A stretch of 64,000 nt of DNA from Arthrobacter sp. NicSoilC5 (lineage in GTDB: Bacteria; Actinomycetota; Actinomycetes; Actinomycetales; Micrococcaceae). Location: positions 2,728,001 to 2,792,000 of the forward strand of contig NZ_AP024660.1 of NCBI RefSeq assembly GCF_019977395.1, read 5' to 3'. Below are positions 1 to 17,805 of the stretch, piece after piece (position 1 is the stretch's first letter; each line of letters begins with the position of its first letter). The notes below the pieces were generated by a model. It had not been told where the DNA came from, did no database searches, and saw only the letters and a list, made by a program, of their open reading frames with translations. The position numbers were made by a program, and so were the translations under genes.

Positions 1-1645
<1,645 letters not shown>

Positions 1646-1883
1646 ACAAACAGACACAACCAAAACCACCGGAAATAACGGTCATAATGGCTGCACAAAA
1701 TTTGAAACCAGCTAAAAACACCAAACCACACCACAGGGGCGGCACGATTCGGCAAATTCAACCAATTACATACATAATCGGTATCAACAAACTTGGCACA
1801 CTATTGAGTTCTCAAACAACAGACACACCCGGCACCACCCAAACCAACGTTCAGGATCGCTCCGGAGCAACTTTTCAAACTTA
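1646..1883 (-). other. rRNA leader of left operon with boxA
   Basis: This is the transcribed leader between promoter P2 and the 16S gene. It is the same as 11918-12151 in the right operon until the two diverge near the -10 box. The segment 1797-1820 reads on the sense strand as a boxA antitermination site (TTTGAGAACTCAATAGTGTG), as in other actinobacterial rRNA leaders. Small open frames here are not genes. Confidence 0.8.
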
Positions 1884-1906
1884 CCCGATCCCACCCGGCT
1901 TTGCAA
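1878..1906 (-). promoter_or_regulatory. rRNA promoter P2 (left operon)
   Basis: On the minus strand there is a TTGCAA -35 (1901-1906), a 17-base spacer and a TAAGTT -10 (1878-1883). The right operon has the same arrangement at 12150-12178 with TTGCTT and TAACTT, although the spacer halves differ. Hexamers and spacing conserved in diverged sequence support a real promoter. No transcript data are available. Confidence 0.7.
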
Positions 1907-2045
1907 ACCACGTTTCCGTGACCCAAAACCTCCAGGATCAGCCCCCACCCACCAACAGCACGCACAAAAAGCGAACCATTTTCCAGGCCGTTCAAAAAGG
2001 GGGGTTGGCCGCTATTTTTCCGCTTCAGCGGCGGCGACTCAGAAA

Positions 2046-2074
2046 ACAATACCCGCACACAACCCCCACCGCAA
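2046..2074 (-). promoter_or_regulatory. rRNA promoter P1 (left operon)
   Basis: This is a second promoter about 170 bases upstream of P2. It has TTGCGG (2069-2074), a 17-base spacer and TATTGT (2046-2051). The right operon has TTGCGA, 17 bases and TATTGT at 12326-12354. The stretch just downstream of the -10 is also shared between operons, while the flanks are not. The remaining bases of 1907-2179 show no gene. Confidence 0.65.
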
Positions 2075-2179
2075 ATCGAACCAAACCGTACCCCAGGGGC
2101 CTCCTAAACCCCGGAATACCGCGGTTTTTGGTTGCTTAGGCGGGGCTCCGGCGCCAGTTTGCCGGCTTTATGGAGTGGC

Positions 2180-5274
<3,095 letters not shown>

Positions 5275-5320
5275 GTGCTGCAGAAGAAGCCTAACCGTTC
5301 GATTTCCATTTGAGTAGGGG

Positions 5321-6328
5321 TCAGGCGGACTGCCGGAGGACAAGCTGATGCCGGAGGGTCAGGAAGGCCTCGGGGCTGCGGTCCTGGACTGCGCCGGAAA
5401 GCAAGCTGTCCACGAGTCCGACGGCGGCGCGGCCCACCGCGTGAAGGTCCAGCGAGAGGGTGGTCAGCTCAGGGGTGAGCAGCTCCCCGAGTGGTATCCC
5501 GTCCATGCCGATGACCGGACAATCGTCCGGGGCAGACCTGCCAGTTCCCTGGAGCGCCTTCAGTGCGCCTGCTGCCATCAGGTCGTTGAAGGCGAGAATG
5601 CCGTCGACGCGCCCCCCGCTCGTCAAGAGCAGGGCGATCGCCGATTTGGCAGCGGCCGCGGACGGCTCCGCCGGCAGGCGGGTGAGGTGCACGCCTGCCT
5701 CTTCGGCCTCGGCCGCTGCTGCCGCGCTGCGGCTGCTGGCGTTAGTGCCTTGGTCCGAGTCCAGGAAGATGATGTTCCGGCAGCCCCGGGACGACAGGTG
5801 CCTGAGGGCGAGCCGGGCAGCGTGACGGTAGTCGAAGGCGATTCCTCCGGCGGTGTCCGTGCCCGGGTAGTCGATGGCGACGACGGGGCGCCGGCCCATC
5901 AGCGCCTGCGCTTCATCGGGGTGCGGCGCAAGGTAGCCGATCAGCGCATCCACCTGGGGCGCAAGCCGGGCAGCGGCAGTTACGGCGCTGCCGGTGCCAT
6001 GGCCGTAATCGTCCATCACCACGTTCCAGCCACGCTCGGTGGCAGCCTCCACCACGCTGGAGGCGAAGGCCGGAAAATACGGGTTTGTCAGGTCCGGGAT
6101 GGCGAGTCCTACGGAAGTCCGGGCGCCCTGCACCAGGCCCTTCGCAAAGCGGCTGGGGATGTACCCCATTTCCGCCGCAAGTCCCTGGACCCGTTCCCTG
6201 GTTTCCTGGCTGATGCCGGCCATGTCATTCATGGCGCGGGTCACGGTCTGGCGTGATACACCGGCTGCAGCTGCCACATCCAGGATGGTGGCCCGCTTGC
6301 CCCTGGGTCCTTGGATCTGGGGGGTCAT
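5321..6328 (-). CDS. LacI-family transcriptional regulator
   Basis: The 335-residue protein starts with the LacI-type helix-turn-helix and hinge (ATILDVAAAAGVSRQTVTRA, about residues 13-32), followed by a periplasmic-binding-protein-like sugar sensor domain. It probably represses the downstream lacZ and responds to a galactoside or a related sugar. I chose the ATG at 6328 although the frame stays open into the 5S rRNA gene, because an extension would run through the rRNA terminator. This ATG lies 8 bases after a TAGACT -10-like hexamer (6337-6342), which suggests a leaderless or near-leaderless message. Confidence 0.92.
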   Translation of the reverse strand: MTPQIQGPRGKRATILDVAAAAGVSRQTVTRAMNDMAGISQETRERVQGLAAEMGYIPSRFAKGLVQGARTSVGLAIPDLTNPYFPAFASSVVEAATERGWNVVMDDYGHGTGSAVTAAARLAPQVDALIGYLAPHPDEAQALMGRRPVVAIDYPGTDTAGGIAFDYRHAARLALRHLSSRGCRNIIFLDSDQGTNASSRSAAAAAEAEEAGVHLTRLPAEPSAAAAKSAIALLLTSGGRVDGILAFNDLMAAGALKALQGTGRSAPDDCPVIGMDGIPLGELLTPELTTLSLDLHAVGRAAVGLVDSLLSGAVQDRSPEAFLTLRHQLVLRQSA

Positions 6329-6445
6329 AGACGGTAAGTCTAGGCGGCTGAGCCACATGCGCCAGTAAATGTGGCTGGTGAGCGCGGGTTTTGGGGACCG
6401 TACCTGATGGAGCAGCCCAAGAATGTTTTGTTTGTTAAATGTGGG

Positions 6446-6471
6446 AGGCCCCAACCGTGTGGTTGGGGCCT
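6446..6471 (-). terminator. Terminator hairpin of the right rRNA operon
   Basis: A perfect 10-bp inverted repeat (AGGCCCCAAC / GTTGGGGCCT) with a 6-base loop lies 17 bases downstream of the 5S gene. It is followed on the minus strand by a moderately T-containing stretch rather than a clean T-run. Its position between 5S and the next gene supports termination of rRNA transcription. Confidence 0.75.
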
Positions 6472-6487
6472 CGACCATTAATAGTTG

Positions 6488-6605
6488 TTCCGGCGGTGAC
6501 CTACTCTCCCACACCCTCCCGGGTGCAGTACCATCGGCGCTGTGGGTCTTAGCTTCCGGGTTCGGAATGGGACCGGGCGTTTCCCCCACGCTATGACCGC
6601 CGTAA
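6488..6605 (-). rRNA. rrf: 5S ribosomal RNA (right operon)
   Basis: The 118-base segment reads on the minus strand as a typical actinobacterial 5S rRNA. It has the conserved CGAACCCGGAAGCTAAG loop region and a terminal helix formed by GGCGGTCA at the 5' side and GTCACCGCC at the 3' side. It follows 23S after a spacer of about 160 bases. Ends are approximate by a few bases. Confidence 0.93.
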
Positions 6606-6766
6606 CCCTTGTACCCGAACCCCGCAGGGGGTTGGGAAGTCTTGTGGTTACAACATCCCTGCCCGCGGGCAGGGGGTGGTGTTGTATTCAATTGTTAGGT
6701 TCCGCCAACAGGGTTGTTGGTTGGGAACCACATAGTGGACGCAAGCAGAATGTTTTTCTGTGTGGT
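6606..6766 (-). other. 23S-5S internal spacer
   Basis: This is the transcribed spacer between the 23S and 5S genes. It contains inverted-repeat runs (for example CCCGCAGGGGGTTGGG and CCTGCCCGCGGGCAGG on the plus strand) that probably form processing stems. There is no tRNA and no gene. Confidence 0.75.
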
Positions 6767-11917
<5,151 letters not shown>

Positions 11918-12155
11918 ACAAACAGACACAACCAAAACCACCGGAAATAACGGTCATAATGGCTGCACAAAATTTGAAACCAGCTAAAAACACCAAACCA
12001 CACCACAGGGGCGGCACGATTCGGCAAATTCAACCAATTACATACATAATCGGTATCAACAAACTTGGCACACTATTGAGTTCTCAAACAACAGACACAC
12101 CCGGCACCACCCAAACCAACGTTCAGGATCGCTCCGGAGCAACTTTTCAAAGTTA
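11918..12155 (-). other. rRNA leader of right operon with boxA
   Basis: This transcribed leader is identical to 1646-1879 except at its promoter-proximal edge. The boxA element lies at 12069-12092. It contains no coding sequence. Confidence 0.8.
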
Positions 12156-12178
12156 CCCGATCCCCACCTCCGAAGCAA
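12150..12178 (-). promoter_or_regulatory. rRNA promoter P2 (right operon)
   Basis: On the minus strand there is TTGCTT (12173-12178), a 17-base spacer and TAACTT (12150-12155). It corresponds position by position to the left operon P2. Confidence 0.7.
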
Positions 12179-12325
12179 ATCCATCTTTCAGGATTCACAT
12201 CGAATTGAAGACCGCCCCACACCGATTTCCAGCGCCCTAAAGAGCAACCAGATTCTGGCCTTGATTTGGGGTTTTGGCCACCCGGTGAACAGTTCTTCAC
12301 TGTCTCCCCCGCGGCGACTTAGAAA

Positions 12326-12354
12326 ACAATACACGCACACCGGTCCCATCGCAA
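12326..12354 (-). promoter_or_regulatory. rRNA promoter P1 (right operon)
   Basis: On the minus strand there is TTGCGA (12349-12354), a 17-base spacer and TATTGT (12326-12331). It is the partner of the left operon P1. The surrounding 12179-12510 holds no gene that I can support. Confidence 0.65.
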
Positions 12355-12510
12355 ACCGGCCCTTCGGAGGCCGGAAATCCCCGGTATTCCGCGCGAAACC
12401 CGGGGTGGAGCGCCTGCGCAACCTGCCGTCGTCGTCATTCTGCCGCTGTGTGCTGCCGCACAGGTGTTTCCTGGCAGGGCCGGCCGCTGAACAAGCAATG
12501 GGTTAAACGC

Positions 12511-12546
12511 AGAAGGGCCGGCAACCCTAAGGTTGCCGGCCCTTCT
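12511..12546 (-). terminator. Terminator of the rpmB-rpmG-rpsN operon
   Basis: A perfect 16-bp inverted repeat (AGAAGGGCCGGCAACC and its complement) with a CTAA loop lies 28 bases after the rpsN stop codon. It separates the ribosomal protein operon from the rRNA promoters downstream. Confidence 0.85.
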
Positions 12547-12573
12547 CAAGCAGCTGGAATCAGCGGTGCTGGA

Positions 12574-12879
12574 TTACCAAGAAGACTTGGTGATGCCCGG
12601 GAGCTCACCGCGGTGAGCCATGTCGCGGAAGCGAACACGGGAGATACCGAACTTCTGGAAGGTGCCACGGGGGCGGCCGTCGATGATGTCGCGGTTGCGC
12701 AGACGGATCGGGGACGCGTTGCGGGGCAGCTTCTGCAGGCCCAGGCGGGCTGCTTCGCGTGCTTCGTCGGTTGCGTTTTCGTCAACCAGGGTCTTCTTCA
12801 GTTCGAGGCGCTTGGCAGCGTAACGCTCAACGATGACCTTGCGCTGCTCGTTGCGAGCAATCTTGGACTTCTTAGCCAT
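12574..12879 (-). CDS. rpsN: 30S ribosomal protein S14, zinc-independent form
   Basis: The 101-residue protein is the long S14 form. It contains no cysteine, so it lacks the CxxC zinc ribbon of the short 61-residue S14. It ends in the conserved LPGITKSSW. It assembles into the small-subunit head. It is the last gene of a three-gene operon; the ATG comes 2 bases after the rpmG stop codon. In other actinobacteria such cysteine-free S14, L33 and L28 copies are derepressed under zinc starvation by Zur. Whether that holds here depends on a second, zinc-binding set elsewhere in the genome. Confidence 0.95.
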   Translation of the reverse strand: MAKKSKIARNEQRKVIVERYAAKRLELKKTLVDENATDEAREAARLGLQKLPRNASPIRLRNRDIIDGRPRGTFQKFGISRVRFRDMAHRGELPGITKSSW

Positions 12880-12881
12880 GT

Positions 12882-13049
12882 TTAGCGCTCCTCTCGGAAT
12901 TCGACGTGCTGGCGGATCTTGGGGTCGTACTTCTTCAGGACCATGCGGTCCGGGTCGTTACGACGGTTCTTGCGGGTCACGTAGGTGTAACCCGTGCCCG
13001 CGGTCGACTTGAGCTTGATGATCGGACGTACGTCCTTGTCCTTAGCCAC
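12882..13049 (-). CDS. rpmG: 50S ribosomal protein L33, cysteine-free form
   Basis: The 55-residue protein starts at a GTG ([20 protein letters not shown]) and ends with HVEFREER. It has the L33 core [20 protein letters not shown] and no cysteines, so it is the form that does not bind zinc. Its GTG overlaps the last base of the rpmB stop codon (TAGTG), and its own stop is 2 bases before rpsN, so the three genes are translationally coupled. Confidence 0.93.
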   Translation of the reverse strand: MAKDKDVRPIIKLKSTAGTGYTYVTRKNRRNDPDRMVLKKYDPKIRQHVEFREER

Positions 13050-13285
13050 TAGAGCTTCACCCCACGAGCCAGAATGTCGGCGACGACTGCGTCGATACCG
13101 CGCACGTCGATGGTCTTGATGCCACGTGCAGAAACCTGCAGCGTGACGTTACGGCGCAGGGACGGAACCCAGTAGCGCTTCTTCTGGATGTTCGGATCGA
13201 ACCGACGCTTGTTGCGGCGGTGCGAGTGCGAAATGCTGTGCCCAAAGCCCGGCTCGGCCCCGGTCACTTGGCAGTGTGCTGCCAT
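13049..13285 (-). CDS. rpmB: 50S ribosomal protein L28
   Basis: The 78-residue protein has the L28 features: N-terminal [20 protein letters not shown], then a basic central region and the C-terminal [13 protein letters not shown]. It has only one cysteine, so no zinc knuckle. It is the first gene of the operon and has a good ribosome site (GAGGAGA, 5 bases before the ATG). I looked upstream for a Zur box and found only a weak, imperfect AT-rich half-site near 13300-13320, which I do not call. Confidence 0.94.
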   Translation of the reverse strand: MAAHCQVTGAEPGFGHSISHSHRRNKRRFDPNIQKKRYWVPSLRRNVTLQVSARGIKTIDVRGIDAVVADILARGVKL

Positions 13286-13599
13286 GACTTCTCCTCAAGA
13301 ATTGAAAGTAATGATCCGCATATCTGCTGCTGGACCATGCTGCCAAGTGCGACCCACAGAATGTACGGGCAACGGTTAGTTACGCAACTTGAGCCCCTAA
13401 CTACCGGCCACCCTGGAGAAAATTACCGGGCAACCGGAGCAATTGCGCACGCTCCGCGCACTTAGCGCCTACCAAGTCTACGAGTTGACGCAATTAAAGA
13501 CCAATCGGGTGTATAAGGGCTTGCCCCTGTTGAAAGGTCACAGCAGCCGCTGGCCCCTTTTCACAGCAGGGACATAGCTTCCCCAAGCATGTTTGATGC
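13286..13599. other. Divergent intergenic region
   Basis: These 314 bases separate the rpmB operon (minus) from the flavoprotein operon (plus). Both promoters must lie here. I see no clear -35/-10 pair, tRNA or conserved RNA structure. Confidence 0.6.
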
Positions 13600-15066
13600 A
13601 TGAACACACAGCTCCTGCCGGCATCACCGGCCGCAAGCAGCTCCGGCCGCCCGGAGCTCTCACCACCGAAGATACCCGCCCGCGGCTGGTTCGCCCGCCA
13701 GTACCGCCGGCGCCTGCTGCGGACGGACTTCCTGACCGTCATTGCCTGGGCATCCGTGGCTGCCGCCATCGCCTTATGGCTGGCAGACGGCGGGGCCACC
13801 AGCATCACCTCGCCCGCCTCGCTGTTCACGGCGGCGGGAATCGTGGCCGGCCTGGCGGGTATGGACCTGGTCCTGCTGATGCTGCTCCTGGCCGCGAGGA
13901 TCCCGTTCATCGACCGCACCATCGGCCACGACCGGGCCCTGGAATTCCACGGCAAACTGGGCAAGCCCTCCCTCTACCTCCTGTTGGCACACGGCCTCCT
14001 GCTGGTCATCGGGTACGGCATGGCCGAGGGACTGGACCCGGTCAGCGAATCCATCAACCTGTGGGTGCAGGTCCCCGACATGTGGCTGGCGTTCGTCTCC
14101 ATGGCCCTGTTCATCGCCGTCGTGGTGACCTCCCTGGTGGCTGTGCGCCGGCGCTTCCCGTACGAGTTCTGGTACGTGGTCCACCTGCTGACCTACGCGG
14201 CGGTGGCAACGTCAATCCCGCACCAGTTCAGCGTGGGCGGCCTCTTTGCGGCCGGCACCTGGCAGCGGTGGTACTGGCTCGCCATCTGCATCTACACCGG
14301 CAGTGCCCTGGTGTACTTCCGCATCCTTGAGCCGGTTCTGGCCACCGCGCGCCACCAACTGACGGTGGCCCGCGTGGAGGCCGTGGCTCCGGGCGTGGTG
14401 AACATCGTCATGCGGGGACGGAAGCTGGACCAGCTGGCGGGGACGGGCGGACGCTTCTTCATCTGGCGCTTCCTGGCGCCGGGCATGTGGTGGCACCCCC
14501 ACCCGTTCAGCCTGTCCGCGGAGCCCGTGGTCAACGGCCGGGACGGCCAGGGGACGCTGCGGGTCACCGTCCGGAACCTCGGCGACGGCTCCGCCCAGCT
14601 GCTCCGGCTGCGGAAGGGCACCAAGGTGGCCCTGGAGGGTCCCTACGGATTGCTCAGCACGGCAGCCCGGACGAAGAACAAGGTGGTGATGATCGGCGCC
14701 GGCATCGGCATCACTCCCCTGCGCGCGCTGTTGGAGACCACCCCGTTCGCTCCAGGCGAGGCCACGGTCCTGCTCCGCGGCCACACTGACAAGGAGCTTT
14801 ACCTGGGCACCGAAATCCTTGACCTCTGCCAGGCGCGCGGGGCCCGGCTCTTCCACCTCACCGGGCCGCGGGGCCCTGGCCGGTCCACCTGGCTTCCCGA
14901 GGACTCGGTGCGCAACGGCTACAGCCTTACCTCCTATGTGCCGGACATCAGGGATGCGGACGTCTACGTCTGCGGCCCGGCGGCGTGGGCGGCCAATGTC
15001 ATTGCGGACGCCGGGAAGGCCGGCGTCCCCGAGGAACAGATCCATCACGAAAGGTTTGACTGGTGA
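13600..15066 (+). CDS. Ferric-reductase-like transmembrane flavoprotein
   Basis: The 488-residue protein has an N-terminal six-helix membrane domain (about 40-275) of the ferric reductase / NADPH oxidase type, followed by an FAD-binding domain (about 285-390) and an NAD(P)-binding domain (about 395-488). Two histidine pairs with the spacing expected for two hemes are visible: H117/H131 and H195/H208. HPHPFSLS is the FAD-binding motif, GAGIGITPLRAL the nucleotide-binding loop and VYVCGPAAW the C-terminal NAD(P) motif. It should pass electrons from cytosolic NAD(P)H across the membrane. Its stop overlaps the next start by 4 bases (GTGA). The gene order suggests that the covalently flavinylated FMN protein downstream is the acceptor; ferric iron is an alternative. 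Confidence 0.85.
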   Translation: MNTQLLPASPAASSSGRPELSPPKIPARGWFARQYRRRLLRTDFLTVIAWASVAAAIALWLADGGATSITSPASLFTAAGIVAGLAGMDLVLLMLLLAARIPFIDRTIGHDRALEFHGKLGKPSLYLLLAHGLLLVIGYGMAEGLDPVSESINLWVQVPDMWLAFVSMALFIAVVVTSLVAVRRRFPYEFWYVVHLLTYAAVATSIPHQFSVGGLFAAGTWQRWYWLAICIYTGSALVYFRILEPVLATARHQLTVARVEAVAPGVVNIVMRGRKLDQLAGTGGRFFIWRFLAPGMWWHPHPFSLSAEPVVNGRDGQGTLRVTVRNLGDGSAQLLRLRKGTKVALEGPYGLLSTAARTKNKVVMIGAGIGITPLRALLETTPFAPGEATVLLRGHTDKELYLGTEILDLCQARGARLFHLTGPRGPGRSTWLPEDSVRNGYSLTSYVPDIRDADVYVCGPAAWAANVIADAGKAGVPEEQIHHERFDW

Positions 15067-15608
15067 AAATTCGCGGAACAGTCGCAGCAGCTTTGGCCTC
15101 CGCCGGGATCCTCCTGGCGGGCTGGCAGACAGGCACGCAGGCCGGCGGCATCAGCACCGTCGCATCAAGTACGACGGCGACCGGCACCACGGGTGCAACA
15201 GGCACCGGGTCCACGGGGACGGGTTCGTCCGGGTCGGCCGGGTCCTCCAGCTCATCGGGCACCGCAGGGTCTTCCGGGTCAGCAAGCTCCTCCGGGTCCT
15301 CCGGTTCGTCCAGTTCGTCCAATTCCTCCGCGTCCGGCACCTACAAGGGCAACACCGTCCAGACCCGGTTTGGCCCCGTGCAGGTCCAGATCACGGTGGC
15401 GAACGGGAAGATCACCGATGTCACGGCGCTGCAGCTGACCAATACGGACGGCAAATCCATCCAGATCAGCAACCGCGCGGCACCCCTGCTCCGCAGCAAG
15501 GTCCTGGCGGCGCAGTCTGCCAATGTCCAGACCGTCAGCGGCGCCACCATCACCAGCGACGCCTACCTCACCTCACTCCAGGCAGCCCTCGATGCAGCAA
15601 ACCTCTAA
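15063..15608 (+). CDS. Exported FMN-binding domain protein
   Basis: The 181-residue protein starts at a GTG overlapping the upstream stop. It has an N-terminal signal or anchor segment (about 1-25), then a low-complexity Ser/Gly/Thr linker (about 35-92), then an FMN-binding domain (about 93-181). The SGAT motif at residues 159-162 is the site where ApbE attaches FMN to the threonine (T162), as in the NqrC/RnfG-type domain family. The long flexible linker would let the flavin domain swing outside the membrane. The neighbours, a transmembrane reductase and an apbE gene, support extracytoplasmic electron transfer. The final acceptor is not known from the sequence. Confidence 0.85.
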   Translation: MKIRGTVAAALASAGILLAGWQTGTQAGGISTVASSTTATGTTGATGTGSTGTGSSGSAGSSSSSGTAGSSGSASSSGSSGSSSSSNSSASGTYKGNTVQTRFGPVQVQITVANGKITDVTALQLTNTDGKSIQISNRAAPLLRSKVLAAQSANVQTVSGATITSDAYLTSLQAALDAANL

Positions 15609-16419
15609 CCCCCTGCCCGCCACGGCAGGCACCACCCTGAAGGCCCGCACCTTTGACTGCATGGGAACGGTCATCGGCCTGACACTGCCGGTGGACTCCC
15701 CCGCGGAAGGGCAGCCGGGGCTCGACGAGCTCGCAGCCGCCACCGCCGTCGTCGAACGCCTGTTCCGGGACCTGGACGAAACGTTCAGCCTGTACCGCCC
15801 CGATTCGGAAGCCAGCAGGCTGGCGCGCGGTGAACTGACGCTGCCCCGCGCCTCGGCGCAGATGCGCGAGCGTTATGCCGAAGCCCACGAGTGGCGGCTG
15901 CGCACGGAAGGGGCCTTCACCCCTGAAAGGCCAGACGGGGTGCTGGATCTGTCCGGGATCATCAAGGGCCATGCCATCCGCGCGGCCGGGACGTCGCTCG
16001 TGGCCCTGGGCCGCCGGGACTGGTGTTTGAACGCCGGCGGCGACGTCCTGGTCAGCGGTTCGCCGCACCCCGGCAGCGCCGAACCCTGGAAAGCCGGCGT
16101 GGTGGACCCTGCCGACCGACTGACCCTCATCACGGGATATCCGCTGGGCGGCAACAGCCGGCACAGCGCGATGGCCACCTCCGGCTCCGCTGAACGCGGC
16201 GAGCACATCTGGCGGGTGGGAAGCAGGGCCGGTGACGACGGGTTTGTCCAGGTCACCGTTGCCGCCGGGGATATTGTCACCGCCGACGTTCTGGCCACGG
16301 CGATCGTTGCCGGCGGGACACGGATGCTGGACCGTGCCGCGGACAACTGGGACGTTGCCGTGCTGGCCATCCGCGCGGACGGCTCGATCCTGGCGACTCC
16401 GGCGTTCCAGCCGGGGTAG
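15592..16419 (+). CDS. apbE: FAD:protein FMN transferase (ApbE)
   Basis: The 275-residue protein is an ApbE-family flavin transferase, which moves FMN from FAD to a threonine in target proteins. Visible are the N-terminal FDCMGTVIGL, the DLSGIIKGHAI region (about residues 121-131) and the GGDVLVSG loop (about 147-154). I chose the ATG at 15592, which overlaps the end of the FMN-protein gene by 17 bases and fits translational coupling; a longer frame exists from 15523. The protein has no obvious signal peptide and is shorter than Gram-negative ApbE (about 330-350 residues), so the side of the membrane on which it acts is uncertain. Its likely substrate is the upstream gene product. Confidence 0.88.
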   Translation: MQQTSNPLPATAGTTLKARTFDCMGTVIGLTLPVDSPAEGQPGLDELAAATAVVERLFRDLDETFSLYRPDSEASRLARGELTLPRASAQMRERYAEAHEWRLRTEGAFTPERPDGVLDLSGIIKGHAIRAAGTSLVALGRRDWCLNAGGDVLVSGSPHPGSAEPWKAGVVDPADRLTLITGYPLGGNSRHSAMATSGSAERGEHIWRVGSRAGDDGFVQVTVAAGDIVTADVLATAIVAGGTRMLDRAADNWDVAVLAIRADGSILATPAFQPG

Positions 16420-16442
16420 GAGAGGCGCAGCCAGGACCCGCG

Positions 16443-17204
16443 CTACAGCCGCGTGAGCTGGGGGTACTTGGCCTGCAGGTTGTCCCCGGAGGATTTCCCG
16501 GTGACGCGGCGGACCACCCACGGCGCCGCGTATTCGCGGAACCACTGGGCGTTGGCACGGATGGCGTCGGCCCCGCTCAGTTCCGGCACCGGAGTCATGG
16601 GCGGGACGTCGATGGAGTGGTCACATTTGAGGACCTCAAGCACGCGCTTGGCCATGTTCGCGTGGCCGGCGGCGGACATGTGCATCCGGTCGTGGGCCCA
16701 CATGCCCCAGTCGTAGTACTCGCTGAAGCGCCAGTAGTCCACCAGCAGGGCGCCGTGGTCCCCGGCGATCCCGCGGACCAGTTCGTTGTAAATGGCAGTG
16801 CGGCCCCGCATGGTGCCGAATACCTTCGAACCCCGGGCGTCGAAACCCGTGAACATCACCACGGTGGCGCCGGTGGCAGCGAGCTTCGCCACGGCGTCGT
16901 TGTATTCCACGAGGAGATCATCGATGTCCACGCGCGGGCGGAGGATGTCATTGGCGCCGGCGTAGATGCTCACCAGGGTGGGGTTGAGTTCGACGGCGGC
17001 GTCCACCTGTTCAGCCAGGATTTGGCGGAGCTTCCTGCCACGGATGGCCAGGTTGGCGTAGCCGAAGTCCGGGTCCGCGGCGCAGAGCTGTTCCGCCACA
17101 CGGTCGGCCCATCCGCGGACACCGTTGGGACGTGCCGGGTCGTCGTCACCGACGCCTTCGGTGAAAGAGTCGCCGAGTGCCACAAACCGGGAAGTGAAAT
17201 CCAT
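16443..17204 (-). CDS. SGNH/GDSL-family hydrolase
   Basis: The 253-residue protein is a cytoplasmic SGNH hydrolase (esterase/lipase type). Block I is FVALGDSFTEGVG with catalytic Ser12. Block III is YAGANDIL with the Gly and Asn, and the C-terminal DRMHMSAAGH gives the Asp and His. I start at MDFTSRF (ATG 17204); the frame could extend 12 codons further, but residues before the beta strand are not expected. It is paralogous to the gene at 18108-18977. The substrate is unknown. It converges on apbE with a 23-base gap. Confidence 0.85.
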   Translation of the reverse strand: MDFTSRFVALGDSFTEGVGDDDPARPNGVRGWADRVAEQLCAADPDFGYANLAIRGRKLRQILAEQVDAAVELNPTLVSIYAGANDILRPRVDIDDLLVEYNDAVAKLAATGATVVMFTGFDARGSKVFGTMRGRTAIYNELVRGIAGDHGALLVDYWRFSEYYDWGMWAHDRMHMSAAGHANMAKRVLEVLKCDHSIDVPPMTPVPELSGADAIRANAQWFREYAAPWVVRRVTGKSSGDNLQAKYPQLTRL

Positions 17205-17260
17205 GCGGTTAGTTTGCCACCCGTTGCCGGAAGCAACCAATCGCCCGGGATGCTCTCGGG

Positions 17261-17746
17261 TCAGGCCTGGGTTTCGCGCAGGATCCAGTGGTCCGAGTCC
17301 AGGCGTCCCACCACTTTTTCACCGATCCGCGCCAGGTCCAGCACGTCCTGTTCAGTCAGGGCATCGAGGAACAGGTCACGGACGTCCTCAACATGCGCCG
17401 GGGCCAGGCCGACAATCGTGGCCATGCCTTCCTCGGTGAGGTGGGCCGTGGTCACCCTGGCGTCGTGGGGGTGCGGGCGGCGTTCCACCCAGCCGCGCTT
17501 CTGCAGCTTGGTCACCACGTGTGAGAGGCGGGAGAGGGAGGCGCTGGTGCGGGCTGCGAGCTCGCTCATGGGCAGGAACCGGTCCTCGGCTTCGGACAGC
17601 ATGGCCAGGACGGTGTAATCGAACAGGGACAGTTTTCCCGCGGCGTGCAGCTTGGTGTCCAGGGCGGCAGGCAGCAGCGTATTGATGCTTACCAGCGCCA
17701 GCCAGGCGCGGCGTTCGTCAGCGTTGAGCCAGCGGGGTTCGGTCAT
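17261..17746 (-). CDS. MarR-family transcriptional regulator
   Basis: The 161-residue protein has the winged helix of the MarR family at about 57-125 (ELAARTSASLSRLSHVVTKLQKRGWVER, then the DARVTTAHLTEEG wing). Such proteins are dimeric repressors that respond to phenolics or oxidants. The ATG lies 7 bases after a TAGAAT hexamer (17754-17759), so the message may be almost leaderless. It is divergent from the YciI-like gene 59 bases away, which is a plausible target. Confidence 0.88.
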   Translation of the reverse strand: MTEPRWLNADERRAWLALVSINTLLPAALDTKLHAAGKLSLFDYTVLAMLSEAEDRFLPMSELAARTSASLSRLSHVVTKLQKRGWVERRPHPHDARVTTAHLTEEGMATIVGLAPAHVEDVRDLFLDALTEQDVLDLARIGEKVVGRLDSDHWILRETQA

Positions 17747-17805
17747 GTTCCCTATTCTACGATTGATCCTTCAAGTAGCTGGTGCGGCGCCGGTAGGCTT
17801 GCCCC

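Noticed and set aside
6599..6691. N-terminal extension of the LacI-like frame into the 5S rRNA gene
   Set aside because: The family N-terminus begins at 6328 and the extension crosses the rRNA terminator and 5S sequence.
13290..13330. AT-rich half-site before rpmB that could be a Zur box
   Set aside because: Only one half resembles the actinobacterial Zur motif and the dyad is poor.
15230..15330. Repetitive GGGTC/TCC-rich DNA as a possible CRISPR or VNTR
   Set aside because: It is codon-level low complexity encoding the Ser/Gly linker of the FMN-binding protein, without regular spacers.
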